64,000 bases of DNA from Sphingopyxis yananensis. GTDB lineage: Bacteria; Pseudomonadota; Alphaproteobacteria; Sphingomonadales; Sphingomonadaceae. How positions within the stretch are numbered: position 1 is the stretch's first letter; each line of letters opens with the position of its first letter. Of this stretch, positions 36,958 to 45,687 are shown in pieces. The translations under genes and the position numbers were made by a program. Location of the stretch: NCBI RefSeq assembly GCF_020687785.1, contig NZ_JAJEWI010000005.1:868001-932000 (forward strand). Reading direction: 5' to 3'. The notes beneath the pieces are model-generated. The model saw only the letters and a list, made by a program, of their open reading frames with translations, was not told where the DNA came from and searched no databases.

Positions 36958-37848
36958 GTGCAGCAGATTATCACCGCATGGATGGACCATCTGGACAATG
37001 AAAAGCGCCGGTCGGAGCATACGCTGCGCGCTTATGGTGCGACGGCGGAGCGGTTTTGCGGATTTTTGATGGAGCATCATGGCCGCGCGGTGGACGAGGA
37101 TTTGCTGCGCGGACTGGGGGCGAATGACCTGCGGTCTTATTTGGCGGTGCGGCGCGCCGGCGATGGCATTGGCAACGCGTCAGCCGCGCGGGAATTAAGC
37201 GCGCTGCGCAATTTTCTGGCCTTTGTGGGGGGCAGCAACAAAGCGGTGCCGCAACTGCGCGGACCCCGTGTGAAGCGCGGATTGCCGCGCCCCATTGCGC
37301 CGGAACAGGCGATGGATTTGGCGCAAAATATGGCGTCCACCGCCACCCAAAATTGGATGGGGGCGCGGGATTTTGCGTTGCTGCTGCTGCTTTATGGGGC
37401 GGGCCTGCGCATTGGCGAGGCGCTGGCGCTGCGCGGCGATGTTTTGCCGCTGGGCGAGAGATTGCGAGTGACGGGCAAGCGCAGCAAAATGCGCATCGTG
37501 CCGATTCTGCCGCAAGTGGCGGCGGCGGTGCAGGCTTATGTGGATGCTTGCCCTTATGATATTAGCGCCGATCATCCACTGTTTTTGGGCGCGCGGGGGG
37601 CGGTGTTGTCGCCTGCCGTGGTGCGGGCCAATGTGCGCTCGGCGCGGCGCAGCTTGGGCCTGCCGGAACGCACCACGCCCCATGCGCTGCGGCACAGCTT
37701 TGCGACGCATTTACTGGCGGGCGGCGCGGATTTGCGCAGTTTGCAAGAATTGCTGGGCCATGCCAGCCTAGCGTCGACACAGGTGTATACGGGCGTTGAT
37801 GCGGCCCATTTGATGGATGTGTATCGCAACGCCCACCCACGGGCCTGA
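36958..37848 (+). CDS. xerC: Tyrosine recombinase XerC
   Basis: XerC, with XerD, resolves chromosome dimers at dif. The 296-residue protein has an N-terminal SAM-like core-binding domain (1-105) and a catalytic domain with Arg151, Lys174, His242, Arg245, His268 and the nucleophile Tyr277 (ALRHSFATHLL, LLGHASLASTQVYTGV). The start is GTG at 36958, with AGCGGAGG upstream. Absence of integrase-type arms or flanking att repeats and position after hemW argue for the housekeeping XerC. Confidence 0.93.
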   Translation: MQQIITAWMDHLDNEKRRSEHTLRAYGATAERFCGFLMEHHGRAVDEDLLRGLGANDLRSYLAVRRAGDGIGNASAARELSALRNFLAFVGGSNKAVPQLRGPRVKRGLPRPIAPEQAMDLAQNMASTATQNWMGARDFALLLLLYGAGLRIGEALALRGDVLPLGERLRVTGKRSKMRIVPILPQVAAAVQAYVDACPYDISADHPLFLGARGAVLSPAVVRANVRSARRSLGLPERTTPHALRHSFATHLLAGGADLRSLQELLGHASLASTQVYTGVDAAHLMDVYRNAHPRA

Positions 37849-38054
37849 GTGCCGTTCGGACGGCTGGTTTCCGTTGGTTGCAGATGGTTGCACGGGCGTT
37901 AAGCTTTTTCCAACTGTTCATGGCGATTCTCGCACATATGCCCGCAGGGCGATGGATGGGCCTTGAAAAATAGGCTTTGCATCGCCCTATAAGTGGGTGA
38001 AGATCATGTGGGTTGCACCGCTGGGCGGGCCAATGGGATGAATTTGTGACGAAT

Positions 38055-38804
38055 ATGATGGACCGTCGAATGATGTTGGGGGGCTTGGCTGGCCTGATGG
38101 GTGTCGCCGCTGCTGGCCCCGCCAAGGCGCAATTTCCGCTGTCCGGCACGGGCGGATTTGGTGGGAATGCCGCGCCTTTGCCGCCAACATGGACACCGCC
38201 AGCGCCCGTTGATTATCTGGCCGTGGCGCGCCGCCAATTGGCCATTCAGGGCACGCGTATTGGGCAGAGCGACCGTGTTGGCGTGGTTGATTTTGGCTTG
38301 GCATCATCGCGCCCGCGTTTTGCGTTGGTGGATATGGTGGCGGGCAAGGTGGATTTATATCCCGTCACCCATGGGCGCGGTTCGGACCCCCAGCATGATG
38401 GATGGTTAAAAAGCTTTTCCAACCGCGTTGGGTCGCTGGCGACATCACGCGGGGCCTATCGTACCAGCGATTATTATTGGGGCGCGAACGGGTCGTCGAT
38501 GCGGCTGCAAGGTTTGGAGCCGGACAATAATAATGCCGATGTGCGCGCCATTGTGGTGCATGGCGCATGGTATGCCGAACCCCAGCTCATCCAAACGCAA
38601 GGCAAGCTGGGCCGCAGTGAAGGTTGCTTTGTATTCGGCGAGGCTTTGTTGCCGATGATCTTGTATAAATTGGGGCCGGGGCGGTTGCTATTTGCCGACC
38701 GTTTGACCCAAACGCCCGCCAGCAATTTTGCGCCGCCAGTGCCAGGGACGGAAAATCTGATTAGGGCGACCGCCCAGCAACATTTGCCTGTGAAGGCCGA
38801 TTGA
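38055..38804 (+). CDS. Exported L,D-transpeptidase catalytic-domain protein
   Basis: A 249-residue protein with a signal sequence containing a twin arginine (MDRRMMLGGLAGLMG...AKA), so export by Tat is possible. The catalytic part has VVHGAWYAEP (His) and LGRSEGCFVF, a Ser-x-Gly-Cys motif in which the cysteine is the nucleophile. This belongs to the murein L,D-transpeptidase catalytic-domain family that differs from classical YkuD. The frame is open upstream to a TTG at 38013 and a GTG at 38046; the ATG at 38055 gives the cleanest signal peptide. It converges with a second L,D-transpeptidase gene. Confidence 0.85.
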   Translation: MMDRRMMLGGLAGLMGVAAAGPAKAQFPLSGTGGFGGNAAPLPPTWTPPAPVDYLAVARRQLAIQGTRIGQSDRVGVVDFGLASSRPRFALVDMVAGKVDLYPVTHGRGSDPQHDGWLKSFSNRVGSLATSRGAYRTSDYYWGANGSSMRLQGLEPDNNNADVRAIVVHGAWYAEPQLIQTQGKLGRSEGCFVFGEALLPMILYKLGPGRLLFADRLTQTPASNFAPPVPGTENLIRATAQQHLPVKAD

Positions 38805-38843
38805 TACGGCCAAAATAGCGCATGTCACCGATGTTATGGGTAT

Positions 38844-38883
38844 AAAAAATCCCCGCTTTGGAACAGTCCAAGCGGGGATTTTT
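38844..38883. terminator. Bidirectional terminator between two L,D-transpeptidase genes
   Basis: AAAAAATCCCCGCTT and its mirror AAGCGGGGATTTTTT form a long stem whose inner part continues TGGA/TCCA around loop ACAG. A- and T-runs on either side allow termination in both directions. Confidence 0.9.
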
Positions 38884-38908
38884 TATGCGCCGAAACGGGG
38901 CTGGCGAA

Positions 38909-40381
38909 TCAATAAATACCGCTGACCGTGGGGGCGGTGACCTTGGGCTTGTCAGCGGCCTTTTCAGGCGCGGCGGGTGCCGAGGGGGCCGCTGCTGCTG
39001 GTGCCGCGGGCTTGGCTGCTGGCTTGGCCGACGTGGATGCCGCTGGGGTGGCCGAGGTTGCGGGGGCCGCAGGGGCGGTGGCGGTCAAGACGGTCGCGGC
39101 CTTGCGGCCATCCTTGGCGAAGCTGGCGACCACGGGGGCGTCGCGATCGTATAGGTCGTTCAGCTTTTTCACGCCGCCCTTGCCGTCGGGAACGACGGTC
39201 CAATAAGCGACATAAACAGGGAAGGGTTCTTCGAAACGAAAGCGCGTGGTTTCGCCGCTGGCGATGGCGGCGCCAAATTCTTCGGCTGTTTTGCCAGCGA
39301 ATAAAATGGACATCAGGCCCGAGAAATGCAGCGCCCGTTCGGTACGGATACAGCCGTGGCTGAAGGCGCGTTCGGCGGCGTTGAACGCGCCCTTGGAGGG
39401 GGTGTCGTGCAAATAGATGGCATGTTCGTTGAGCATTTCCATCTTCATCACACCCAGCGCATTATTGGGGCCAGGCTTTTGCGTGACCCACAGATTTTTG
39501 CCGCTGCCCGTCCATGTATAGCCTTGGGCGCGGGCGCGGGCGGGGTTGGTGGCAATGGTGTGGCCAATGCCTTCGTTGACGATGCTGCGCGGCAATTTCC
39601 AATCGGGATTGACGATAATGCCGGTGGCCAATGGGTTAAGCTGCGGCGTTGCCGTGGCGGGTTTGCCGACCACCGCCTTGTGGGTGGCGATCAGCGTATC
39701 TTCGTGAATAACCCGCGTCAGATATTCGGGGACGTTGCTGACGACATAACGGCTGCCCAATTGTTGGGGCATCCAGCGCCAGCGTTCCATATTCACGCGG
39801 ATTGCGTCGGCATCGGCCTTGGTCTTGGCCTTGGGCAGGGCAGCGCGCAGCACGGCAAAGTCGGCATGGGCTGGATTGAAGCGGGCTAGGGTCGCAGGCA
39901 AATTGCCCGCCGTCAGGGCGTCGCGGAGCATGGGCAGCAAGGGCAGATTTTCGGCGTCCTTGTCGGTCATAAACCATTGGCGGCGCGCCGCATTGGGGGT
40001 GCGGCCATCGCGCAAATGGGTGGCCAGCAGCAAATAAGCGTCGGTTGCAACTTGGTTCAGCAAATGTTGGTCGTTGCCATCAATGGCGGCTTGCAAAGTG
40101 GCGGGGCTGTAATCTTTGGTGAATAGACCTTCTTTGCCCACATCCTGAATGAACGCCAGCAGAGCGCGGGCGTTGGCTTTGCTCCAATCCGGCAGGGCTT
40201 GTTCAGCCTCATTGACCATAGTTGGTGCGTCGTCTGTCACGCGGTCCGGTTGCAGGACAACGCTGTCTTCCTTGACATTGCTTTGCGCGCTGGCGGGTGC
40301 GGCCAGCAATGCAAAGGACAGAGCCGCCGCCGAAACGGCACGAATGGAGAAAGGGGGGGAAGAAGTCATGACCAAGGTCAT
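38909..40381 (-). CDS. Exported L,D-transpeptidase, YcbB-like
   Basis: A 490-residue protein with an N-terminal signal peptide ending near APASAQ, a scaffold region (about 40-210; DWSKANARALLAFI, ATDAYLLLATHL) as in YcbB/LdtD, and a YkuD catalytic domain with KAVVGKPATATPQL, IYLHDTP and the active-site SHGCIRTERA. It should crosslink peptidoglycan 3-3 in the periplasm. The last 75 residues are Ala/Pro/Lys-rich and probably disordered. Start 40381 follows GGGGGGAAG; an ORF extension to 40432 lacks signal character. Confidence 0.9.
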   Translation of the reverse strand: MTLVMTSSPPFSIRAVSAAALSFALLAAPASAQSNVKEDSVVLQPDRVTDDAPTMVNEAEQALPDWSKANARALLAFIQDVGKEGLFTKDYSPATLQAAIDGNDQHLLNQVATDAYLLLATHLRDGRTPNAARRQWFMTDKDAENLPLLPMLRDALTAGNLPATLARFNPAHADFAVLRAALPKAKTKADADAIRVNMERWRWMPQQLGSRYVVSNVPEYLTRVIHEDTLIATHKAVVGKPATATPQLNPLATGIIVNPDWKLPRSIVNEGIGHTIATNPARARAQGYTWTGSGKNLWVTQKPGPNNALGVMKMEMLNEHAIYLHDTPSKGAFNAAERAFSHGCIRTERALHFSGLMSILFAGKTAEEFGAAIASGETTRFRFEEPFPVYVAYWTVVPDGKGGVKKLNDLYDRDAPVVASFAKDGRKAATVLTATAPAAPATSATPAASTSAKPAAKPAAPAAAAPSAPAAPEKAADKPKVTAPTVSGIY

Positions 40382-40436
40382 AGACAATCTTCCCCCCCTT
40401 TGAAAGAAGCGGACCAATAATTTTAACGCCAAATCA

Positions 40437-40456
40437 AGATGAACAAATGTTCATCT
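40437..40456. repeat. 8-bp perfect palindrome after accC
   Basis: AGATGAAC-AAAT-GTTCATCT lies directly beyond the accC stop and 55 bases upstream of the L,D-transpeptidase start. It could be a small operator or a weak RNA hairpin between the two genes. Confidence 0.5.
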
Positions 40457-40459
40457 GAT

Positions 40460-41812
40460 TCAAGCTTCTTCGCTTTGTGCCAGCCATTCTTCGAGCCACT
40501 TAATCGTATAGTCGCCGTTGATGACATCGGGCTGGGCCAACAAGGCTTGATGCAGTGGGATATTGGTTTTGACGCCGCTGACCACCATTTCTTCGAGCGC
40601 GCGGCGCATCCGCATCATGCAGCTTTCACGGGTGCGACCGTAAACGATCAGCTTGCCGATCATGCTGTCATAATAAGGCGGAATGGAATAGCCCGCATAT
40701 AGCCCGCTATCGACCCGAACATGCATGCCGCCAGCGGGGTGATACAGGTTGATCTTGCCGGGCGATGGCATGAACGTGCGCGGGTCTTCGGCGTTGATGC
40801 GGCATTCCATCGAGTGACCGCGAAATTCCAGTTCATCTTGGCGAACCGACAGGCCTGCGCCGCCAGCGATGCGAATTTGTTCGCGGACCAAGTCGAAACC
40901 GGTGATCATTTCCGTGACGGGATGTTCCACCTGAATACGGGTGTTCATTTCGATGAAGTAAAATTCACCATTTTCCCACAGAAATTCGATGGTGCCAGCA
41001 CCGCGATAGTGCATTTTCGCCATAGCGTCGGCGCAGATGCCACCCATGCGGGCGCGTTCGTCGGCCGAAATAACGGGCGAGGGGGCTTCTTCCAACACCT
41101 TTTGGTGACGGCGCTGCAAAGAACAGTCGCGTTCGCCCAAATGGATGGCGTTACCCTTGCCATCGCCAAATATCTGAAATTCGATGTGGCGTGGGTTGCC
41201 CAGATATTTTTCCATGTAAACGGTGGGATCGCCAAAGGCCGCCGCCGCTTCGCTGCTGGCTTGGCCCATCAGCGATTCGAGGCTTTCGGCGTCCGGCACC
41301 ACCTTCATGCCGCGACCACCGCCGCCCGATGCCGCCTTGACCAGCACCGGATAGCCGATTTCTTCGGCGACGCGGATGGCTTCTTCGCTGTAAGTTACGG
41401 CGCCGGTGGAACCGGGAACAACGGGCAGGCCCAAGGCTACCGCCGTGCGCTTGGCTTCGACCTTGTCGCCCATAGTACGGATATGTTCCGGCTTGGGTCC
41501 GACAAAGCAAATGCCATGCGCTTCGGTGATTTCCGCAAAGCGAGCATTTTCCGACAGAAAGCCATAGCCAGGGTGGATGGCGTTCGCATTGGTGACCTCT
41601 GCGGCCGAAATGATGGCGGGGATGTTCAGATAGCTGTCCTTGGCGGACGGCGGGCCAATGCAAACCGCTTCATCGGCCAAACGCACATGCATAGCATCTG
41701 CGTCTGCTGTCGAGTGAACGGCCACCGTTTTGATGCCCATTTCCTGACAGGCGCGGTGAATACGCAAAGCGATTTCGCCGCGATTGGCGATTAGCAGTTT
41801 TTCGATGGTCAT
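40460..41812 (-). CDS. accC: Biotin carboxylase subunit of acetyl-CoA carboxylase
   Basis: AccC carboxylates biotin on AccB with ATP and bicarbonate, the first half of malonyl-CoA synthesis. The 450-residue product has the N-terminal [15 protein letters not shown], the ATP-grasp glycine loop [31 protein letters not shown] and [17 protein letters not shown]. The start at 41812 ([13 protein letters not shown]) is the family start. accB lies 22 bases upstream in the same direction. Confidence 0.98.
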   Translation of the reverse strand: MTIEKLLIANRGEIALRIHRACQEMGIKTVAVHSTADADAMHVRLADEAVCIGPPSAKDSYLNIPAIISAAEVTNANAIHPGYGFLSENARFAEITEAHGICFVGPKPEHIRTMGDKVEAKRTAVALGLPVVPGSTGAVTYSEEAIRVAEEIGYPVLVKAASGGGGRGMKVVPDAESLESLMGQASSEAAAAFGDPTVYMEKYLGNPRHIEFQIFGDGKGNAIHLGERDCSLQRRHQKVLEEAPSPVISADERARMGGICADAMAKMHYRGAGTIEFLWENGEFYFIEMNTRIQVEHPVTEMITGFDLVREQIRIAGGAGLSVRQDELEFRGHSMECRINAEDPRTFMPSPGKINLYHPAGGMHVRVDSGLYAGYSIPPYYDSMIGKLIVYGRTRESCMMRMRRALEEMVVSGVKTNIPLHQALLAQPDVINGDYTIKWLEEWLAQSEEA

Positions 41813-41834
41813 GCCCAAATTCCCAAAGCTGTGA

Positions 41835-42320
41835 TTAGGCGATGGTGAACAGCGGTTGGTCATATTCGACCGGCTGGCTGTTTTCGACATGAACGGCGGT
41901 CAACGTGCCCGATGTTGGGGCGGTGATGGGGTTCATCACCTTCATCGCTTCGACGATCAAAATCGTGTCACCAGCCTTAACCGTGCTGCCGACAGCGGCA
42001 AAAACAGGCGCGCTGGGTTCAGGCGACAGGTAAACCGTGCCAACCATGGGCGATTTCACCGCATTGGCAAAAGCGTCGGCGGCTGGGGCGGCTGGGGCGG
42101 CTGGGGCGGCCGCAGCCGGGGCGGCTGCTACAGGGGCTGCCGCCAGCGGGGCAGGCGCATAAACGGGGGCAGCCGCCGCCGTGACGGTGCGGGCCACGCG
42201 GATTTTGCGGTCGCCATCTTCGACTTCGATTTCGGTCAAATGTGTATCGTCCAACAGTTCCGCGAGGGCGCGAACAAATGCGGGATCGATATTAATGCCA
42301 TGATCTTTATGATCAGCCAT
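41835..42320 (-). CDS. accB: Biotin carboxyl carrier protein
   Basis: AccB carries biotin between the carboxylase and transferase halves of acetyl-CoA carboxylase. The 161-residue protein has a short N-terminal helical part, an Ala/Pro-rich flexible linker (about 58-92) and the biotinyl domain with the acceptor Lys127 in VEAMKVMN. The linker is built in part from three copies of a 9-bp unit (42081-42107). Start 42320 gives the family N-terminus [12 protein letters not shown]. Confidence 0.97.
   Translation of the reverse strand: MADHKDHGINIDPAFVRALAELLDDTHLTEIEVEDGDRKIRVARTVTAAAAPVYAPAPLAAAPVAAAPAAAAPAAPAAPAADAFANAVKSPMVGTVYLSPEPSAPVFAAVGSTVKAGDTILIVEAMKVMNPITAPTSGTLTAVHVENSQPVEYDQPLFTIA
42081..42107. 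repeat. 9-bp tandem repeat within the accB linker
   Basis: GGCTGGGGC is repeated three times in frame and encodes Ala-Pro-Ala units of the flexible linker. Copy number may vary between strains without harming function. Confidence 0.7.
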
Positions 42321-42383
42321 GAGATATAGTCCTTTTTGCGGTGCTTTATGCACCTGATCTTATTGTTTATGGCGCTCTCTTTG

Positions 42384-42824
42384 TCAGAGACGGACGGCAG
42401 CGTCCAGCGCCAGTGTGTAACTGCCCGCCCCATGGCCGGCGAAATGCTGAGCCGCTGCCATACCGATATAGCTGGTATGACGAAAGGCCTCTCTTTTCAT
42501 TGGGTCGGATAAATGTACTTCGATCACGGGGACGGAAATAGATTTTATCGCGTCATGCAGCGCGACCGATGTGTGCGTATAGCCACCCGCGTTCAGCAGC
42601 ACCGCCTTGGCCCCCGCAAAATGCGCCTCGTGCAGCCAATCGATCAGCACACCTTCATGGTTGGATTGGCGGCAATCAACGCGGACACCCAGTTTTTCCG
42701 CCTGAATTTCCAGGCGCTGGTGAATATCGTCCAATGTGTCATGGCCATAAATATCCGGTTCACGCGTGCCAAGCAGGTTGAGATTGGGGCCTGATAAAAT
42801 GAAGATAACCGGCTGGTCGGACAA
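42384..42824 (-). CDS. aroQ: Type II 3-dehydroquinate dehydratase
   Basis: AroQ performs the third step of the shikimate pathway. The 146-residue protein has GPNLNLLGTREPDIYG with catalytic Tyr26, QSNHEGVLIDWLHEA, LNAGGYTHTSVALHDAI and IEVHLSDP with catalytic His104. No ATG precedes the conserved start; TTG at 42824 is used, with AAAGG 8 bases upstream. It heads the aroQ-accB-accC transcript found in many proteobacteria. Confidence 0.95.
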   Translation of the reverse strand: MSDQPVIFILSGPNLNLLGTREPDIYGHDTLDDIHQRLEIQAEKLGVRVDCRQSNHEGVLIDWLHEAHFAGAKAVLLNAGGYTHTSVALHDAIKSISVPVIEVHLSDPMKREAFRHTSYIGMAAAQHFAGHGAGSYTLALDAAVRL

Positions 42825-42913
42825 GATAGGGCCTTTCGGTTGCGGTGGTTGCTGATGTCCCTATATGAGCGAAGCGGAAAAAGGAAAAGTCAGCTTCAAA
42901 TAAAGGCGGAGCC

Positions 42914-43117
42914 GTGATTTCGATTATATTAAATGGCGAACCTCGCCAAGTGCGCGGGGGCAGTATCGCTGATCTGGTGGCATCCTTGGGTTTGGATGTG
43001 AAAAAAGTCGCTGTGGAACGCAACCGCGACATTGTGCCGCGTTCGATCTTGGGCGACGTCGCCTTGGCCGAAAATGATGTGTTGGAAATTGTGCATTTTG
43101 TAGGAGGCGGCTGTTGA
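42914..43117 (+). CDS. thiS: Sulfur carrier protein ThiS
   Basis: ThiS carries sulfur as a C-terminal thiocarboxylate for thiazole synthesis. The 67-residue beta-grasp protein starts at GTG (AAGGCGGAG upstream) and contains [13 protein letters not shown] and [18 protein letters not shown]. The normal last residues are Gly-Gly; here a cysteine follows before the stop (GGC TGT TGA). Either that residue is removed before activation or this is a lineage variant. The stop overlaps the thiG start by four bases, so the two are coupled. Confidence 0.9.
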   Translation: MISIILNGEPRQVRGGSIADLVASLGLDVKKVAVERNRDIVPRSILGDVALAENDVLEIVHFVGGGC

Positions 43118-43884
43118 CCGACCAATGGAGCGTTGCGGGACGGACTTTTTCGTCGCGCCTGATTGTGGGCACCGGAAAATACAAGGATTTTGAACAAAAT
43201 GCGGCGGCGGTCGCGGCGTCTGGGGCGGAAATCGTCACGGTGGCGGTGCGGCGGGTCAATGTGTCGGACCCCAGCGCGCCGATGCTGACCGATTATATCG
43301 ACCCCAAGAAAATTACCTATCTGCCCAATACGGCGGGCTGTTTTAACGCCGATGACGCCATTCGCACGCTGCGTCTGGCGCGCGAGGCGGGCGGTTGGGA
43401 TTTGGTTAAGCTGGAGGTGTTGGGCGAAGCAAAGACGCTATACCCCAATATGCGCGAGACGCTCTATGCAACCGAAGTGTTGGCCAAAGAAGGCTTTTTG
43501 CCGATGGTTTACTGCGTCGATGATCCGATTGCCGCCAAGCAATTGGAAGACGCAGGCGCCGTGGCCGTCATGCCGCTGGGCGCGCCCATTGGGTCGGGGC
43601 TGGGTATTCAGAACCGCGTGACCATTCGCTTGATTGTCGAAGGGGCCAATGTTCCCGTGTTGGTGGATGCCGGTGTGGGCACGGCCAGCGACGCGGCTGT
43701 GGCGATGGAGTTGGGCTGTGAAGGCGTGCTGATGAACACCGCCATCGCCGAGGCCAAGGATCCCATTTTAATGGCGCGTGCCATGAAGTTGGCTGTTGAG
43801 GCTGGACGCGATGCTTATTTGGCGGGGCGTATGGCGCAGCGCCGTTATGCCGACCCGTCCAGCCCCTTGGCGGGTTTGATCTGA
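43114..43884 (+). CDS. thiG: Thiazole synthase
   Basis: ThiG builds the thiazole ring of thiamine from deoxyxylulose phosphate, dehydroglycine and ThiS sulfur. The 256-residue TIM-barrel protein has [31 protein letters not shown], the Schiff-base Lys99 in LVKLEVLG, and [19 protein letters not shown]. The TTG start at 43114 overlaps the thiS stop. thiO/thiH, thiE and thiC are not adjacent, so the dehydroglycine source is encoded elsewhere. Confidence 0.97.
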   Translation: MTDQWSVAGRTFSSRLIVGTGKYKDFEQNAAAVAASGAEIVTVAVRRVNVSDPSAPMLTDYIDPKKITYLPNTAGCFNADDAIRTLRLAREAGGWDLVKLEVLGEAKTLYPNMRETLYATEVLAKEGFLPMVYCVDDPIAAKQLEDAGAVAVMPLGAPIGSGLGIQNRVTIRLIVEGANVPVLVDAGVGTASDAAVAMELGCEGVLMNTAIAEAKDPILMARAMKLAVEAGRDAYLAGRMAQRRYADPSSPLAGLI

Positions 43885-43953
43885 GGCTGGGCAGGCCGCA
43901 GCATGGAAGAAATTAGGGAATGGGATGAGCCGTTCCCTTCTGCGGTGAGCCGA

Positions 43954-43979
43954 GGAACAGTGCCCTTGGGGTCTGCGTT
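43954..43979 (+). promoter_or_regulatory. EcfG-type general stress promoter for csbD
   Basis: GGAAC (43954-43958) and CGTT (43976-43979) are 17 bases apart, a complete match to the EcfG consensus GGAAC-N16/17-CGTT. The csbD ATG lies 47 bases downstream. CsbD proteins are known general-stress genes, which strengthens the call. Confidence 0.75.
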
Positions 43980-44026
43980 GATTGGATATGAAGCGATTTT
44001 GCTTCAGCCAATTTCAGGAGGTCCCG

Positions 44027-44209
44027 ATGGGTGAACTGACAGACAAAGCCAAAGGTTATGCCAATGAAGCCGCTGGTAATGCAAAGCAGGCCATAGGTAA
44101 GGCGACCGATAATCAAGAGCTTCAAGCCAAGGGCATTGCCCAAGAAGCCAAAGGCGAGGCGCAAAAGGCCGCTGGCGCCGTGAAAGGCGCATTGGGCGAC
44201 AAGATTTAG
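44027..44209 (+). CDS. CsbD-family stress protein
   Basis: A 60-residue, highly hydrophilic, Ala/Lys/Gly/Gln-rich helical protein (GELTDKAKGYANEAAGNAKQ). CsbD proteins are strongly induced by general stress; their molecular role is unknown. The start is fixed by AGGAGG 6-11 bases upstream. An EcfG-type promoter precedes it and a terminator follows, so it is a single-gene unit. Confidence 0.93.
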   Translation: MGELTDKAKGYANEAAGNAKQAIGKATDNQELQAKGIAQEAKGEAQKAAGAVKGALGDKI

Positions 44210-44228
44210 TCTGGCCCTGTCCGATGAT

Positions 44229-44258
44229 AAAAGGCCCCGATGTCGGGGCCTTTTTTTT
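44229..44258 (+). terminator. Rho-independent terminator of csbD
   Basis: AAAAGGCCCCGA-TG-TCGGGGCCTTTT with a run of eight T residues, starting 20 bases after the csbD stop. Its T-run reaches the stop codon region of the convergent GNAT gene. Confidence 0.92.
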
Positions 44259-44820
44259 ATGATTTTTTCTGGCCGGGCTGAACGGCTTGGCGTTGTTTCC
44301 ATTGCTGGGCGCTTTGCATCCACAGGTCGACACGGCTGTCTTGGACTGGCGCGGGAAGCTGTGTGGGGCCGTGGTTGGTCGCGCCCAATCGCTGTGCCAG
44401 TGCGATGGAGGCGGCATTGTCGGGGTGGATAGTATGGGCGATTTTGTCCCATTTTAAAATATCGACGGCAAAATCGATGGCGGCCACGGCGGCTTCATAG
44501 GCAAAGCCTTGGCCCGCAAATTCGGGACGTAAGCTGTACGCGATTTCGGGTTGGGGCCAACCGTCGGGCCCCCAAGGGCCGACTTGACCAAGCCAGGCGC
44601 CGCTGCTGCGTTCGATGATTGAAAAGAGAGAGTAGCCGGATATCTGCCATGCGCCGACTTGGCTGGTGAATTGTCGCCATGCCACGGAACGCGGCACCGC
44701 CCCGCCCAAAAAGGACATGGTGTCGGCGTCGGCCCGCATCGCGGCGAAGGCGTCAAAGTCTTGGGCAATAGGGGGGCGCAAGATGAGGCGGGATGTCACA
44801 AGAAAAGGTCCGGAAAACAT
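44257..44820 (-). CDS. GNAT-family acetyltransferase (RimJ/RimL type)
   Basis: A 187-residue acetyltransferase with the RimJ/RimL-like opening FLVTSRLILRPPIAQDFDAFAAM, WLGQVGPWGPDGW, and the acetyl-CoA region PEFAGQGFAYEAAVAAIDFA, followed by HTIHPDNAASIALAQRLGA. The substrate is unknown; it may be a protein N-terminus or a small molecule. Start 44820 is preferred by homology; ATG 44859 is also open. Confidence 0.85.
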   Translation of the reverse strand: MFSGPFLVTSRLILRPPIAQDFDAFAAMRADADTMSFLGGAVPRSVAWRQFTSQVGAWQISGYSLFSIIERSSGAWLGQVGPWGPDGWPQPEIAYSLRPEFAGQGFAYEAAVAAIDFAVDILKWDKIAHTIHPDNAASIALAQRLGATNHGPTQLPAPVQDSRVDLWMQSAQQWKQRQAVQPGQKKS

Positions 44821-44909
44821 AGGGCGAACTTTCTGATTTAGTGGGCCTTTGGTATGCAAGGGATATCGGCCCAGCGCATCATGTGCGACAACCGATTTTC
44901 AAAAGGAAA

Positions 44910-44937
44910 GGGCGTTGACACCGAAGTGTCAACGCCC
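44910..44937 (-). terminator. UUCG-loop terminator of the glycine-zipper gene
   Basis: GGGCGTTGACAC pairs perfectly with GTGTCAACGCCC. Read on the minus strand the loop is C-UUCG-G, an extra-stable tetraloop, and is followed by TTTCCTTTT. It lies 60 bases after the stop of the minus-strand gene. Confidence 0.85.
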
Positions 44938-44996
44938 TGCCATCCTTGAAAATTGCGCGGGCGGGGGGGGATGCCCGCAGCAGGATGGTTAGCTTT

Positions 44997-45413
44997 TTAG
45001 CGGCAGCGATATTTATCGCGGTCAATTTCGCGGCCCAACAAGGCGCCAGCACCAGCGCCAATCACGGTGCCGAGCAATTTGTCGCCGTTTCCAGCAATGG
45101 TGTTACCAGCCAAGCCGCCAACGGCGCCGCCGATCAACAGGCCCGTGGTGCCATTGTCTTTTTTGCAGCGATAGCGACCATCATTGCCGCGCCATATGCG
45201 GGTGTTGTTGTTCACGCGTTGGTCGCGCGCATAGCGGCGTTCGCGGTCGCGCTGGCGATCAAATTGCGCATCTTGATTGGTCGACACGCTGATTTTTGTG
45301 GGAGCGGCAAGGGTTGTGGCGGGCGTCGCTGCTGACATTCCGGCATGGGCAGGAGCCGCGAAGATCGCGACAGAGAGAGCGGCGATGGTCGCGCCTTTAA
45401 ATTTGGTCAGCAT
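44997..45413 (-). CDS. Exported glycine-zipper 2TM-domain protein
   Basis: A 138-residue protein with a signal peptide ending at PAHA (about residue 25), a basic middle section (DRQRDRERRYARDQR) and a C-terminal glycine zipper, LLIGGAVGGLAGNTIAGNGDKLLGTVIGAGAGALLG, of the Rick_17kDa_Anti type found in outer-membrane-associated proteins. The final CR pair with YRCKKD suggests a disulfide. The start at 45413 follows AGGGATAA. Function unknown. Confidence 0.85.
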   Translation of the reverse strand: MLTKFKGATIAALSVAIFAAPAHAGMSAATPATTLAAPTKISVSTNQDAQFDRQRDRERRYARDQRVNNNTRIWRGNDGRYRCKKDNGTTGLLIGGAVGGLAGNTIAGNGDKLLGTVIGAGAGALLGREIDRDKYRCR

Positions 45414-45548
45414 GTTTATCCCTTCTTTCGATTTTATCCACATGCAGTGAATCAGTTCAAATTCATGGACACTCGGCGCGATCGCAACATGTCATCTGAC
45501 ATATCATATCGATCTTTGCCGGCGGTGCCACATAAATTAGTTGCCTGT

Positions 45549-45576
45549 GCAACGAAGGGATAATGCCAGCCGTTGC
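45549..45576. promoter_or_regulatory. Palindromic site GCAACG-N16-CGTTGC between two divergent genes
   Basis: GCAACG (45549-45554) and CGTTGC (45571-45576) are perfect mirror halves. Each strand reads GCAAC-N17-CGTT, one base away from the EcfG consensus, so it could be a weak stress promoter in both directions or an operator. It lies between the glycine-zipper gene and the small membrane protein gene. Confidence 0.3.
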
Positions 45577-45687
45577 ATGAACATTACGCAACAAGATCAA
45601 TTGCCCCTCAGCGTCGATGAAAAGAATTTTTGAAGCAGCCATCGGTCGCATATTGTGCCGTGAAGAAAGTCATGCAAAGTTGCGGCT

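Noticed and set aside
35653..37080. 475-codon open frame on the minus strand
   Set aside because: Antisense to hemW, whose radical SAM motifs and context are unambiguous.
36958..37848. Tyrosine recombinase as a sign of an integrated element
   Set aside because: Length, motifs and position after rph-rdgB-hemW mark the housekeeping XerC, and no att-like repeats or phage genes adjoin it.
42825..42913. Possible TPP riboswitch before thiS
   Set aside because: The gap is only 89 bases and lacks the conserved CTGAGA and related thi-box words.
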